Shown: piece by piece, positions 26,066 through 33,825 of the stretch | How the letters are laid out: each line of letters opens with the position of its first letter | Numbering within the stretch: the first letter of the stretch is position 1 | From: Rahnella rivi | Lineage (GTDB): Bacteria > Pseudomonadota > Gammaproteobacteria > Enterobacterales > Enterobacteriaceae | Length of the DNA stretch: 64,000 nt | Direction: 5' to 3' | Assembly (NCBI RefSeq): GCF_019049655.1 | Contig: NZ_JAFMOX010000062.1 | Span: 124,001 to 188,000 of the forward strand | Translations under genes and position numbers: made by a program | The notes under the pieces: generated by a model | Database searches by the model: none | What the model was told of the DNA's origin: nothing | The model's input: only the letters and a program-made list of their open reading frames with translations

Positions 26066-27085
26066 ATGTTTCAGTTCATACTCCGACGTTTGGGGTTAGT
26101 TATCCCAACGTTTATCGGCATAACTTTGCTGACTTTTGCCTTCGTACACATGATACCAGGCGACCCGGTCACCATCATGGCAGGCGAGCGCGGTGTTTCC
26201 CCCGAGCGTCATGCCCAGTTAATGGCAGATATGGGGCTCGATAAGCCTCTTTATCAACAATACTTCCACTATGTGAACGGGGTGCTGCACGGCGACCTGG
26301 GCACGTCCTTAAAAAGCCGAACGCCTGTCTGGCAGGAGTTTGTACCGCGTTTCAAAGCGACGCTGGAGCTGGGCATTTGCGCGATGATTTTCGCGATCCT
26401 TGTCGGCATCCCGGTGGGTGTACTGGCAGCGGTAAAACGGGGATCGATATTCGACCACACGGCGGTGGGCATCTCACTGACCGGCTATTCGATGCCGATA
26501 TTCTGGTGGGGGATCATGCTGGTGATGCTGGTTTCGGTACAGCTCAACCTCACGCCCGTATCGGGGCGAATAAGCGATACGGTCTTCCTTGATGACAGCA
26601 TGCCGCTGACCGGCTTTATGTTGATCGACTCCCTCATCTGGGGCGAGCCGGGCGATTTTAAAGACGCCGTGATGCACATGATTTTGCCAGCGCTGGTGCT
26701 TGGCACCATTCCTCTGGCCGTTATCGTACGTATGACCCGCTCTTCCATGCTGGAAGTGCTGGGTGAAGATTATATCCGTACCGCGCGCGCCAAAGGCGTC
26801 AGCCGTATGCGGGTGATTGTCGTCCACGCACTGCGCAACGCGCTTTTGCCGGTGGTGACCATCATTGGTTTGCAGGTCGGGACGCTGCTCGGCGGCGCTA
26901 TCCTGACGGAAACCATCTTCTCCTGGCCGGGTCTGGGCCGGTGGCTGATCGACGCACTCCAGCGCCGCGACTATCCGGTCGTGCAGGGCGGGGTGTTGCT
27001 GGTCGCGACTTTGATCATCGTGGTTAACCTGCTGGTAGACGTGCTCTACGGCGTGGTCAACCCGCGTATTCGTCACAGAAAATAA
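26066..27085 (+). CDS. dppB: Dipeptide ABC transporter permease DppB
   Basis: 339 aa, identical in length to E. coli DppB with the ATG at 26066 (MFQFILRRLGLVIPTFIGIT). The open frame continues 42 codons upstream through the dppA-dppB intergenic region, but that stretch is not family-like. Six membrane segments and the EAA loop (EDYIRTARAKGVSRMRVIVVHALRNALLP) are present. It forms the channel with DppC. Confidence 0.96.
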   Translation: MFQFILRRLGLVIPTFIGITLLTFAFVHMIPGDPVTIMAGERGVSPERHAQLMADMGLDKPLYQQYFHYVNGVLHGDLGTSLKSRTPVWQEFVPRFKATLELGICAMIFAILVGIPVGVLAAVKRGSIFDHTAVGISLTGYSMPIFWWGIMLVMLVSVQLNLTPVSGRISDTVFLDDSMPLTGFMLIDSLIWGEPGDFKDAVMHMILPALVLGTIPLAVIVRMTRSSMLEVLGEDYIRTARAKGVSRMRVIVVHALRNALLPVVTIIGLQVGTLLGGAILTETIFSWPGLGRWLIDALQRRDYPVVQGGVLLVATLIIVVNLLVDVLYGVVNPRIRHRK

Positions 27086-27095
27086 GGGGCGCAAA

Positions 27096-28010
27096 ATGTC
27101 TCAGGTTACAGAGCCCGTCGCGAATGAAATCGTGACGGCTGCGCCAGTGCCGATGCCGCCGTTGCGCGAATTCTGGCATTACTTCAAGCGTAATAAAGGG
27201 GCCGTTACCGGCCTGGCTTACATCATCATCATGCTGGTGATTGCGATCGGGGCGAATGTGATCGCACCGCATCTGCCCGCTGAACAGTTCCGTGACGCGC
27301 TGCTGCGTCCGCCGGTCTGGATGGAAGGCGGCAGCTGGAAATTCCTGCTCGGCACCGATGACGTGGGTCGCGATATTCTGTCGCGTCTGATGTACGGCGC
27401 ACGCCTGTCGTTGCTGGTCGGTTGTCTGGTGGTGGTGCTTTCGCTGATCCTCGGCGTGATTTTCGGCCTGTTTGCCGGTTATTACGGCGGTGTGATCGAT
27501 GCGATCATCATGCGCGTGGTGGATATCATGCTGGCCCTGCCGAGCCTGCTGCTGGCGCTGGTGCTGGTGGCGATTTTCGGCCCGTCGATCGTTAACGCCT
27601 CGCTGGCGCTGACCTTCGTGGCGTTGCCGCACTACGTGCGTTTAACCCGCGCGGCGGTGCTGGTGGAAGTTAACCGCGACTACGTGACCGCATCGCGCGT
27701 GGCGGGGGCCGGTGCGGCCCGCCAGATGTTCATCAACATTTTACCTAACTGCTTAGCGCCGCTGATTGTTCAGGCGTCGCTCGGTTTCTCCAACGCCATC
27801 CTCGACATGGCGGCTCTCGGCTTCCTCGGCATGGGCGCGCAACCGCCTACGCCGGAGTGGGGCACGATGCTGTCCGACGTCTTACAGTTTGCTCAAAGTG
27901 CCTGGTGGGTTGTGACCTTCCCCGGTGTGATCATCCTGCTGACGGTACTGGCATTTAACCTGATGGGTGACGGCCTGCGCGACGCCCTTGACCCTAAACT
28001 CAAGCAGTAG
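27096..28010 (+). CDS. dppC: Dipeptide ABC transporter permease DppC
   Basis: 304 aa. The N-terminal 40 residues are cytosolic ([19 protein letters not shown]), then six membrane segments. [21 protein letters not shown] and the EAA loop [20 protein letters not shown] are typical of DppC/OppC. It lies 10 bases after dppB and pairs with it in the inner membrane. Confidence 0.96.
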   Translation: MSQVTEPVANEIVTAAPVPMPPLREFWHYFKRNKGAVTGLAYIIIMLVIAIGANVIAPHLPAEQFRDALLRPPVWMEGGSWKFLLGTDDVGRDILSRLMYGARLSLLVGCLVVVLSLILGVIFGLFAGYYGGVIDAIIMRVVDIMLALPSLLLALVLVAIFGPSIVNASLALTFVALPHYVRLTRAAVLVEVNRDYVTASRVAGAGAARQMFINILPNCLAPLIVQASLGFSNAILDMAALGFLGMGAQPPTPEWGTMLSDVLQFAQSAWWVVTFPGVIILLTVLAFNLMGDGLRDALDPKLKQ

Positions 28011-28020
28011 GGGACGAGAG

Positions 28021-29040
28021 ATGGAAACCACATTGATTCAAGACGTACCGGTCGGCAAAACGCTGCTGACCGTCGATAAGCTTTCCGTACACTTTGGTGA
28101 TGAAGGCACGCCGTTTCGCGCCGTAGACCGTATCAGCTACAGCGTAAAACAGGGCGAAGTGGTCGGGATTGTCGGCGAATCCGGCTCCGGCAAATCGGTG
28201 AGTTCACTGGCGCTGATGGGCCTTATCGACTTCCCCGGCAAAGTGATGGCTGAGAAGCTGGAGTTTGGTGGCCGCGACCTGAAAAGCATGAGCGAAAAAG
28301 AGCGCCGCCAGATTGTCGGTGCCGAAGTCGCGATGATTTTCCAGGATCCGATGACCAGCCTCAACCCGTGTTACACCGTAGGTTTCCAGATCATGGAAGC
28401 CATCAAAGTGCATCAGGGTGGCAATAAAAAGACCCGTCGTCAGCGCACCATCGATTTGCTGAACCTGGTCGGTATTCCTGACCCGGCTTCACGCCTCGAC
28501 GTCTATCCGCACCAGCTTTCCGGGGGCATGAGCCAGCGCGTGATGATCGCGATGGCGATCGCCTGCCGTCCAAAACTGCTGATTGCCGATGAGCCGACGA
28601 CCGCGCTCGACGTCACCATTCAGGCGCAAATCATCGAACTGCTGCTTGAGCTGCAACAGCAAGAGAACATGGCACTGATGCTGATCACCCATGACCTGGC
28701 GCTGGTGGCGGAAGCCGCACAACACATCATCGTGATGTATGCCGGTCAGGTGGTGGAATCGGCAAAAGCCACGGAGATTTTCCGTGCGCCGCGCCATCCG
28801 TACACCCAGGCGCTGCTGCGCTCGCTGCCGGAGTTCGCGGCAGATAAGGCGCGTTTGCAGTCCCTGCCGGGCGTGGTGCCGGGCAAATATGACCGTCCTG
28901 ACGGCTGCCTGCTCAATCCACGTTGTCCGTATGCCACCGATCTTTGCCGCAAAGAAGAACCGGCGCTGCGTGACCTCGCGAACGGGCGTCAGTCGAAGTG
29001 CCATTATCCGCTGGATGATGCCGGGAGACCTACTTTATGA
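28021..29040 (+). CDS. dppD: Dipeptide ABC transporter ATPase DppD
   Basis: 339 aa from the ATG at 28021, preceded by GGGGACGAGAG. An upstream in-frame codon lies inside dppC and is not needed. Walker A is GESGSGKS, the signature LSGGMSQRV, Walker [13 protein letters not shown]. The C-terminal oligopeptide/dipeptide domain has [15 protein letters not shown] and CHYPLDD, whose cysteines bind a 4Fe-4S cluster in DppD structures. About 12 residues longer at the N-terminus than E. coli DppD ([12 protein letters not shown]). Confidence 0.95.
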   Translation: METTLIQDVPVGKTLLTVDKLSVHFGDEGTPFRAVDRISYSVKQGEVVGIVGESGSGKSVSSLALMGLIDFPGKVMAEKLEFGGRDLKSMSEKERRQIVGAEVAMIFQDPMTSLNPCYTVGFQIMEAIKVHQGGNKKTRRQRTIDLLNLVGIPDPASRLDVYPHQLSGGMSQRVMIAMAIACRPKLLIADEPTTALDVTIQAQIIELLLELQQQENMALMLITHDLALVAEAAQHIIVMYAGQVVESAKATEIFRAPRHPYTQALLRSLPEFAADKARLQSLPGVVPGKYDRPDGCLLNPRCPYATDLCRKEEPALRDLANGRQSKCHYPLDDAGRPTL

Positions 29041-30050
29041 GTCCTGATAACACCGCATCGCAGCCGTTGTTGCATGCGATTGACCTGAAAAAGCATTACC
29101 CGGTGAAGAAAGGGATGTTTGCCCCGGAACGCACGGTAAAAGCGCTCGACGGCGTGTCCTTTACGCTTGAACGCGGCAAAACGCTGGCCGTGGTGGGCGA
29201 ATCCGGCTGTGGTAAATCCACGCTGGGCCGTTTGCTGACCATGATTGAAGTGCCGACCGGCGGTGAACTCTATTATCGCGGGCAGGATTTGCTTAAGCCT
29301 GATGCCACAGCGGAAAAGCTGCGCCGCCAGAAGATCCAAATCGTGTTCCAGAATCCTTACGGATCGCTGAACCCGCGTAAGAAAGTCGGCCAGATCCTCG
29401 AAGAACCTCTGCTGATCAACACCAGGCTGAGCAGCGCCGAACGCCGTGAAAAAGCACTGGCGATGATGGCGAAAGTCGGTCTGAAGAATGAGCATTACGA
29501 CCGCTATCCGCATATGTTCTCCGGCGGTCAGCGTCAGCGTATTGCTATCGCTCGTGGTCTGATGCTGGATCCGGACGTGGTGATCGCCGACGAACCGGTT
29601 TCTGCGCTCGACGTTTCCGTGCGTGCGCAGGTGCTGAATCTGATGATGGATTTGCAGCAGGATTTGGGGCTGTCGTACGTGTTCATCTCACACGATTTGT
29701 CGGTGGTAGAACATATCGCGGACGAAGTGATGGTGATGTACCTTGGCCGCTGCGTGGAGAAGGGCCCGAAAGACGCCATCTTCAGCAATCCGCGCCATCC
29801 GTACACCCAGGCACTGCTTTCCGCGACGCCACGTCTGAACCCGGACGAACGCCGTGAACGCATCAAACTGACCGGCGAGCTGCCAAGCCCGCTGAATCCG
29901 CCAGCCGGTTGCGCGTTCAACGCCCGCTGCCGCCGCGCCTTCGGCACCTGCAAACAGTTCCAGCCACAGCTGAAACAGTACGGCGACCAGCTTGTCGCCT
30001 GTTTTGCAGTGGATCAGGATGAAAATGGCACTGCGCAGACGGTCGCGTAA
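29037..30050 (+). CDS. dppF: Dipeptide ABC transporter ATPase DppF
   Basis: 337 aa. The ATG overlaps the dppD TGA by 4 bases (ATGA). Walker A is GESGCGKST, the signature [15 protein letters not shown], Walker [13 protein letters not shown]. The C-terminal extension [18 protein letters not shown] carries conserved cysteines. It completes the dipeptide importer with DppD. Confidence 0.95.
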   Translation: MSPDNTASQPLLHAIDLKKHYPVKKGMFAPERTVKALDGVSFTLERGKTLAVVGESGCGKSTLGRLLTMIEVPTGGELYYRGQDLLKPDATAEKLRRQKIQIVFQNPYGSLNPRKKVGQILEEPLLINTRLSSAERREKALAMMAKVGLKNEHYDRYPHMFSGGQRQRIAIARGLMLDPDVVIADEPVSALDVSVRAQVLNLMMDLQQDLGLSYVFISHDLSVVEHIADEVMVMYLGRCVEKGPKDAIFSNPRHPYTQALLSATPRLNPDERRERIKLTGELPSPLNPPAGCAFNARCRRAFGTCKQFQPQLKQYGDQLVACFAVDQDENGTAQTVA

Positions 30051-30082
30051 ATCTGGCTGAAGCGCTGAAATCCAAAATGAAT

Positions 30083-30106
30083 AAGCCCGCGAAAGCGGGC
30101 TTTTTT
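30083..30106 (+). terminator. Rho-independent terminator of dppABCDF
   Basis: GCCCGC (30085-30090), tetraloop GAAA, GCGGGC (30095-30100), then six T. It closes the dpp operon, so the following small genes have their own promoter. Confidence 0.92.
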
Positions 30107-30179
30107 GTGGGCGATTTTCAGACACGTTGGCTGATGGGCTATTGATATGATGCTTTCACCCTACAATAACAGGACGTTT

Positions 30180-30572
30180 ATGATGGCATCCGTTCCCCTA
30201 TCCGGACCCGGTTCTCTGGTTATTCAAAATAATATGAGAGAATCAAGGCAGCATGGAACATCGAGAAACATGGCGACAGCAAGTACATATTATTGGTTTT
30301 ATCAGAAAGTGAGGAACCACGGCCCCTGGGATTATAAAGCGTATGATCCTTACTGGGCGGCCTTCGGGAATTTTAACTTCGGTGCTGCAGGAACAGCAGC
30401 AGGTATACCGGCAAATACACTCCTTATGGGCGCAGGGTTTGCGCAAGGACGCGCAGGAACATCGAAACCTGAGTGGGGAAAATGGACTCAAAAGCCGCCA
30501 TATGGCGATGACCCGACAGATCAGCGCAACATACAAGAAGGGATCGATTATGCCATTCAGAATGGCTATTAA
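30180..30572 (+). CDS. Stand-alone polymorphic-toxin-like protein, Toxin_44 type
   Basis: 130 aa from the ATG at 30180 (AGGACG about 6 bases upstream); another in-frame ATG at 30147 has a weaker site. After about 30 residues the sequence TYYWFYQKVRNHGPWDYK, FGNFNFGAAGTAAGIP, LLMGAGFAQGRAG, WGKWTQKPPYGDDPTDQ and IQEGIDYAI match what I know of the bacterial toxin type 44 domain, a predicted nuclease usually found at the C-terminus of large Rhs, CDI or T6SS effectors. Here it stands alone with no delivery domain or signal peptide. It overlaps the next gene by 23 bases, which suggests a toxin/immunity pair. Activity is unproven. Confidence 0.65.
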   Translation: MMASVPLSGPGSLVIQNNMRESRQHGTSRNMATASTYYWFYQKVRNHGPWDYKAYDPYWAAFGNFNFGAAGTAAGIPANTLLMGAGFAQGRAGTSKPEWGKWTQKPPYGDDPTDQRNIQEGIDYAIQNGY

Positions 30573-30984
30573 ATGGCTGCATCGTGTTGTAACCCTTACC
30601 CTGTTACTTCTGGTCATTGGTTTCTGGTGGCTTAGTCATAGCGAAGATGATCCCGCCGGAGATAAATTGCTCCGCACCCAAAAAATCAATGACCATATGT
30701 GGTTGTACATGACTGAAAGCCAAAGTGGTGGCGCAACGGTTCCATTCCATTACAGATATTATCTGGCGGGGGAACTGAAGGGTAACAATAGTGACGTTGT
30801 TAAGTCGCTGGCGGAAGGTTTTCCGTTTATCTCAGGAAGTGGAACCATTGTTGATATCAGCACCGGTGCGAATAACCGGGTGAATGTTACCTATAGCGGA
30901 AACGTTTTGTCGTTAAGCAATGCTGCGAGCTATATCTATAACAGCCACAGCTATACGGCTAATTTTAGCTATCAAATTAATTAA
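30550..30984 (+). CDS. Small membrane-anchored protein, candidate partner (immunity) of the Toxin_44-like protein
   Basis: 144 aa. The ATG at 30550 follows GAAGGGA at about 7 bases and lies inside the end of the toxin gene, so translation is coupled; an ATG four codons later is possible. One N-terminal membrane helix (VVTLTLLLLVIGFWWL, about residues 13-28) is followed by an Asp/Ser/Asn-rich domain with alternating beta-like pattern, probably periplasmic (FHYRYYLAGELKGNNSDVV, YSGNVLSLSNAASYIYNSHS). I do not recognise the family. Gene order and overlap are what suggest immunity. It ends just before the terminator repeat at 30994. Confidence 0.5.
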   Translation: MPFRMAIKWLHRVVTLTLLLLVIGFWWLSHSEDDPAGDKLLRTQKINDHMWLYMTESQSGGATVPFHYRYYLAGELKGNNSDVVKSLAEGFPFISGSGTIVDISTGANNRVNVTYSGNVLSLSNAASYIYNSHSYTANFSYQIN

Positions 30985-30993
30985 ACTGCGATT

Positions 30994-31037
30994 CATCAAA
31001 CAGGCCAGTCAGCATTCCCTGACTGGCCTGTTTGATG
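30994..31037. terminator. Strong hairpin terminator, copy A of a repeated terminator
   Basis: A 19-base perfect stem (30994-31012 with 31019-31037), loop CATTCC. It can end transcripts from both sides: the Toxin_44 pair (plus) and the fic gene (minus). The core GGCCAGTCAG-CATTCC-CTGACTGGCC and the bases after it recur at 32261-32301 after bcsZ; 39 of 41 bases are the same. Confidence 0.88.
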
Positions 31038-31042
31038 TAAAC

Positions 31043-31651
31043 CTAGCCAGCAGCAAACCTGATGAGCCGGGTATAATCGCCGCGGTCAGCTTCTCTCAGA
31101 GCCACAATGTATTCAGCACGATGTTCGTCAGGGGAGACGAGTTCGCCGCCTGAGCTTCCCCATGAAAAATACCCACTCCCGAGGGCACGACGCAGTATGT
31201 CGCAATAAATTCGGGAATGCCTTCCATTTCCATTGGGAAAAGGGTGGATCCATACAATGTCTCTGTGAAGTCTCAGACAGATTTCATCGCGCGGATAGGT
31301 GTCGTTTTCAACCCAGTACGCTGCATTATCCAGGGTATCCCTGACACGCATTGAGATCATATAAGGCGGTGTATTCCCGATGTTGACCTCTCTGCGTCTA
31401 AGTTGCCCTGCCCATTCCCATGTTTTATCAAACATGTTTCGGTGTAGCTGAAGACAGAAATCCACCGTTAAGATCTGCTGGCAACTCAGCTTCTGACGGC
31501 TGAGGCGCGCTAATGCATTCTGAATGTTTGTTTTTTCAAATTGATTCAGGTCTTCCCGGGTAACGATATAATCGGGAAGTAAACCGGCCAGATCATCAGG
31601 GCTAAGTTCCGTCGCCCCTTCGGGTAGGCCATCATTGATGGTTTCGCTCAT
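31043..31651 (-). CDS. Fic-domain protein, mobile mystery protein B family
   Basis: 202 aa. The Fic motif is HPFPNGNGRHSR (residues 136-147), with the catalytic His and the nucleotide-binding GNGR, but Asn140 where classical AMP-transferring Fic proteins have Asp or Glu. The N-terminal ELSPDDLAGLLPDYIVTRED and QFEKTNIQNALARL are typical of mobile mystery protein B. Fic enzymes transfer AMP or other phosphate-containing groups to proteins. I do not see a clear S/TxxxE(G/N) inhibitory motif. It is coupled (TAATG) to the HTH gene upstream, the known A-B gene pair. The stop overlaps the end of the terminator repeat A. Confidence 0.82.
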   Translation of the reverse strand: MSETINDGLPEGATELSPDDLAGLLPDYIVTREDLNQFEKTNIQNALARLSRQKLSCQQILTVDFCLQLHRNMFDKTWEWAGQLRRREVNIGNTPPYMISMRVRDTLDNAAYWVENDTYPRDEICLRLHRDIVWIHPFPNGNGRHSRIYCDILRRALGSGYFSWGSSGGELVSPDEHRAEYIVALREADRGDYTRLIRFAAG

Positions 31652-32115
31652 TATTCATCCCAGAAATCCCGAGGCCATTTTTGTAAGAGCTCGCTTTTAA
31701 GCTTGTCTTGTGTCGATTTTTGAAAAGCTGATGATGTGGGTTGCTGTTCCAGCGACATATGAATTTCAGTGTACTGAGTCAGGTATTTCGCTTTTTTTTC
31801 TGCCTGGTGTTCCCGCAGATTTTCGAGTGTTTGTCCTTGTTTTGGCTGTAAAAAGTATACCAGTTCACAATTCAGACCTTCTGCGACTTTCTCCAGGGTA
31901 TTAAGGGTCAAAGTACCGTCGATCTCTCCTTTTTCGATCAACGAAATACGCGACTGGCTTAGCCCGCACCTCTCACCCAAAGCGCGAGTGCTCATTCCCA
32001 GTGTGGATCTGAGCAACTGCAACCAGCCTTTTTTGGGGCGTTTTACATTTCGCTCTGGCTTCATACTTTTTAAAAGATTATCTACCTGTTTGATTTTTAA
32101 CTCTTTATCCCACAT
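31651..32115 (-). CDS. HTH (Xre-type) protein, mobile mystery protein A family
   Basis: 154 aa from the ATG at 32115 (GAAGG upstream); the frame extends 27 codons further but that is AT-rich operator DNA. KRPKKGWLQLLRSTLGMSTR, ALGERCGLSQSRISLIEKGE (helix-turn-helix, about residues 48-67) and GTLTLNTLEKVAEGLNCELV are typical of the mobile mystery protein A family. Its role is probably to repress the operon and perhaps antagonise the Fic partner. Codon use is more AT-rich than the surrounding bcs and dpp genes, a sign of transfer. Confidence 0.82.
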   Translation of the reverse strand: MWDKELKIKQVDNLLKSMKPERNVKRPKKGWLQLLRSTLGMSTRALGERCGLSQSRISLIEKGEIDGTLTLNTLEKVAEGLNCELVYFLQPKQGQTLENLREHQAEKKAKYLTQYTEIHMSLEQQPTSSAFQKSTQDKLKSELLQKWPRDFWDE

Positions 32116-32130
32116 GAAGAAACCTTCTGA

Positions 32131-32245
32131 TTGTATATTTACAATGAAATTATTGTATTTCAATATTAAATATACAATCAAACAAGATAAAATCAATTGT
32201 ATATATGCAATTGATTTACGTTTTTTCTATTGCGTATATACAATA
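32131..32245. promoter_or_regulatory. Array of TTGTATAT-type palindromes upstream of the HTH-Fic operon
   Basis: TTGTATATTTACAA (32131-32144), a TATTGTATTTCAATA region (32151 onward) with AATATACAAT near 32167-32177, CAATTGTATATATGCAATTG (32194-32213) and TATTGCGTATATACAATA (32228-32245) are related inverted repeats with TTG...CAA ends. Repeated sites in front of an Xre-type regulator indicate cooperative autorepression. The operon promoter must lie within this AT-rich segment. Confidence 0.65.
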
Positions 32246-32255
32246 AATTTCAACA

Positions 32256-32291
32256 AAAAAGGCCAGTCAGCATTCCCTGACTGGCCTTTTT
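32256..32291. terminator. Hairpin terminator after bcsZ, copy B
   Basis: AAAAAGGCCAGTCAG (32256-32270), loop CATTCC, CTGACTGGCCTTTTT (32277-32291). On the minus strand the stem is followed by a T run (TTTTTTG), so it ends the bcs operon. It shares the core and the downstream TTTGATNTAAACC with copy A. Confidence 0.9.
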
Positions 32292-32305
32292 GATCTAAAC
32301 CGCAC

Positions 32306-33319
32306 TTACCCTTTCTGACTCGCCCACCAGCTCAGCAGTTGCAGCGTTGAGGAGTAGTAATCGTCTTTCGGGGCCAGGTTCGGGCTGATCGCACCGGCAT
32401 TGGCCATGGTGAAGTCGCGGATAGCCAGTAATCCCGGTGACATGTTGTAGCCCGCTTTGGTGCCGGTCATGACGTCAATCCAGGCCGGGGTCGCGGTGCG
32501 TGGCGATTTTTGCCACCACAGAATGAACGGTGCCAGCTGCGGGCTGCCCGGATGTGCCCAGCCGAGGTACAGCGGGATACGTATTGCGTCGTAACTGAAG
32601 CGGGTCGGCCAGCGGCTGGCGGGTTTCATGCTGCCATCGGCTTGCATATCAACCCAGTCAGTCGGCAGACGGAATTCACCGAAGGCCATTTTGCTGAGCA
32701 TCGCGGTGCCGCTTTCATCCAGATCTTTCCACACCTTAAGGTGGCTGTGAGCGTAAAACGCTTTCCACGCCGGGAAGATGAAGTAGGACGCATTGACGGT
32801 GACGTTGCTGGTTTGATTAAACCCGGTCACGCCCGGCAACATCACTTTGTAACCGGCGTAATCAATCACGTTGTATTTGATCAGCGCCGACTGCAATTTC
32901 TCTGAAGCCTTGGTATAGCGCGAATCACTCCATTTATCGCCCGCCAACAGCAGCGCCCAGGCGATAAGCTGGTCACCGTCGGAGGCGTTATTTTTGTCGG
33001 CCACGTGGACGCTGTTATTCGGGTCATAGCGCCAGGAGTAAAGGCCAATGTCTTTGCGGTACAGCGTGTTGTTCGCCCATTGCCACAGTTTGTCGAAGGT
33101 CGCCTGATCGTCGTTAAAGACGGCCAGCAGCATGCTGAACCCCTGGCCTTCGGTGTGACTGACGTTTTTATTGGCGGTATCAATGATCCGGCCATCAGGC
33201 ATCAGGAAACGACTCTTGAAAGCTGACCACCCCTGATCCTGCGCCATTACTGCCGTGGTGAATAATGAGAAAACCAGACCGAACCACAGCACCAGGCCGT
33301 AGCGTCGAAATGCCAACAT
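32306..33319 (-). CDS. bcsZ: Cellulose-operon endoglucanase BcsZ (GH8)
   Basis: 337 aa, usually about 368 in E. coli. Signal peptide up to AVMA (around residue 26). The GH8 acid is in the motif NVSHTEGQGFSMLLA (Glu in HTEGQGF), and the base Asp is expected in the FSYDAIRIPLYLGWA segment. It cuts beta-1,4-glucan in the periplasm and is needed for orderly cellulose export. It is last in this operon, 9 bases after bcsD, whereas in E. coli it sits between bcsB and bcsC. Confidence 0.94.
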   Translation of the reverse strand: MLAFRRYGLVLWFGLVFSLFTTAVMAQDQGWSAFKSRFLMPDGRIIDTANKNVSHTEGQGFSMLLAVFNDDQATFDKLWQWANNTLYRKDIGLYSWRYDPNNSVHVADKNNASDGDQLIAWALLLAGDKWSDSRYTKASEKLQSALIKYNVIDYAGYKVMLPGVTGFNQTSNVTVNASYFIFPAWKAFYAHSHLKVWKDLDESGTAMLSKMAFGEFRLPTDWVDMQADGSMKPASRWPTRFSYDAIRIPLYLGWAHPGSPQLAPFILWWQKSPRTATPAWIDVMTGTKAGYNMSPGLLAIRDFTMANAGAISPNLAPKDDYYSSTLQLLSWWASQKG

Positions 33320-33328
33320 AAAAATTCC

Positions 33329-33808
33329 TTACAAACCATTTTGATAACGGAAGACGAATGCGCCTTCGGGTGTACTTTCCTGCCAGCGCAGCGGAACGTA
33401 AGGCTGCCCGCCTTGCGCCTGTAACCATTGTGCATACAGCCCTTCAAACAGCGAAATCAGCGCGATGCGCCACAGTTCGTCGTTCTCGCCCTGAGGCGAA
33501 ACCGGCCAGGCGATGTGCACCAGCGTGAGCTGCTGCCGGGTGGCTTCAATTTTCACCACGCCCCAGTCAAAGCGGCTGAGAAGGTGATTAATGTTTTCTT
33601 CCAGTTCGCCGAGCGTGGCGGAAACCGGTAACGCATGCTGACGCGCCAGATTACCGCCCATCAGCGTGAGAAACCGGCGGCCATCCTCGTCGTCGGCGGA
33701 GGCCAGAATACCTGAAAATAGCACCTGCACCAGACTTTGCCAGCCCGGTGTGGTGTGACGCTGGCGGTAATAATCCTGCGCGACCTGAGTATAGTTCTGT
33801 TCCTGCAT
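33329..33808 (-). CDS. bcsD: Cellulose synthase subunit BcsD
   Basis: 159 aa, typical for BcsD. GWQSLVQVLFSGILASADDE, FLTLMGGNLARQHALP, LGELEENINHLLSRFDWG and YVPLRWQESTPEGAFVFRYQ are characteristic. BcsD forms octameric periplasmic or cytosolic scaffolds that help align glucan chains in crystalline cellulose producers such as Komagataeibacter. Its presence marks a type I bcs operon, unlike the E. coli type II operon. It lies 17 bases after bcsC. Confidence 0.92.
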   Translation of the reverse strand: MQEQNYTQVAQDYYRQRHTTPGWQSLVQVLFSGILASADDEDGRRFLTLMGGNLARQHALPVSATLGELEENINHLLSRFDWGVVKIEATRQQLTLVHIAWPVSPQGENDELWRIALISLFEGLYAQWLQAQGGQPYVPLRWQESTPEGAFVFRYQNGL

Positions 33809-33825
33809 GGTTTTATTCCACCGGT

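Noticed and set aside
30147..30179. Earlier ATG for the Toxin_44-like gene
   Set aside because: Its ribosome site is weaker than the AGGACG before 30180, and the extra 11 residues add nothing family-like. Kept as an alternative only.
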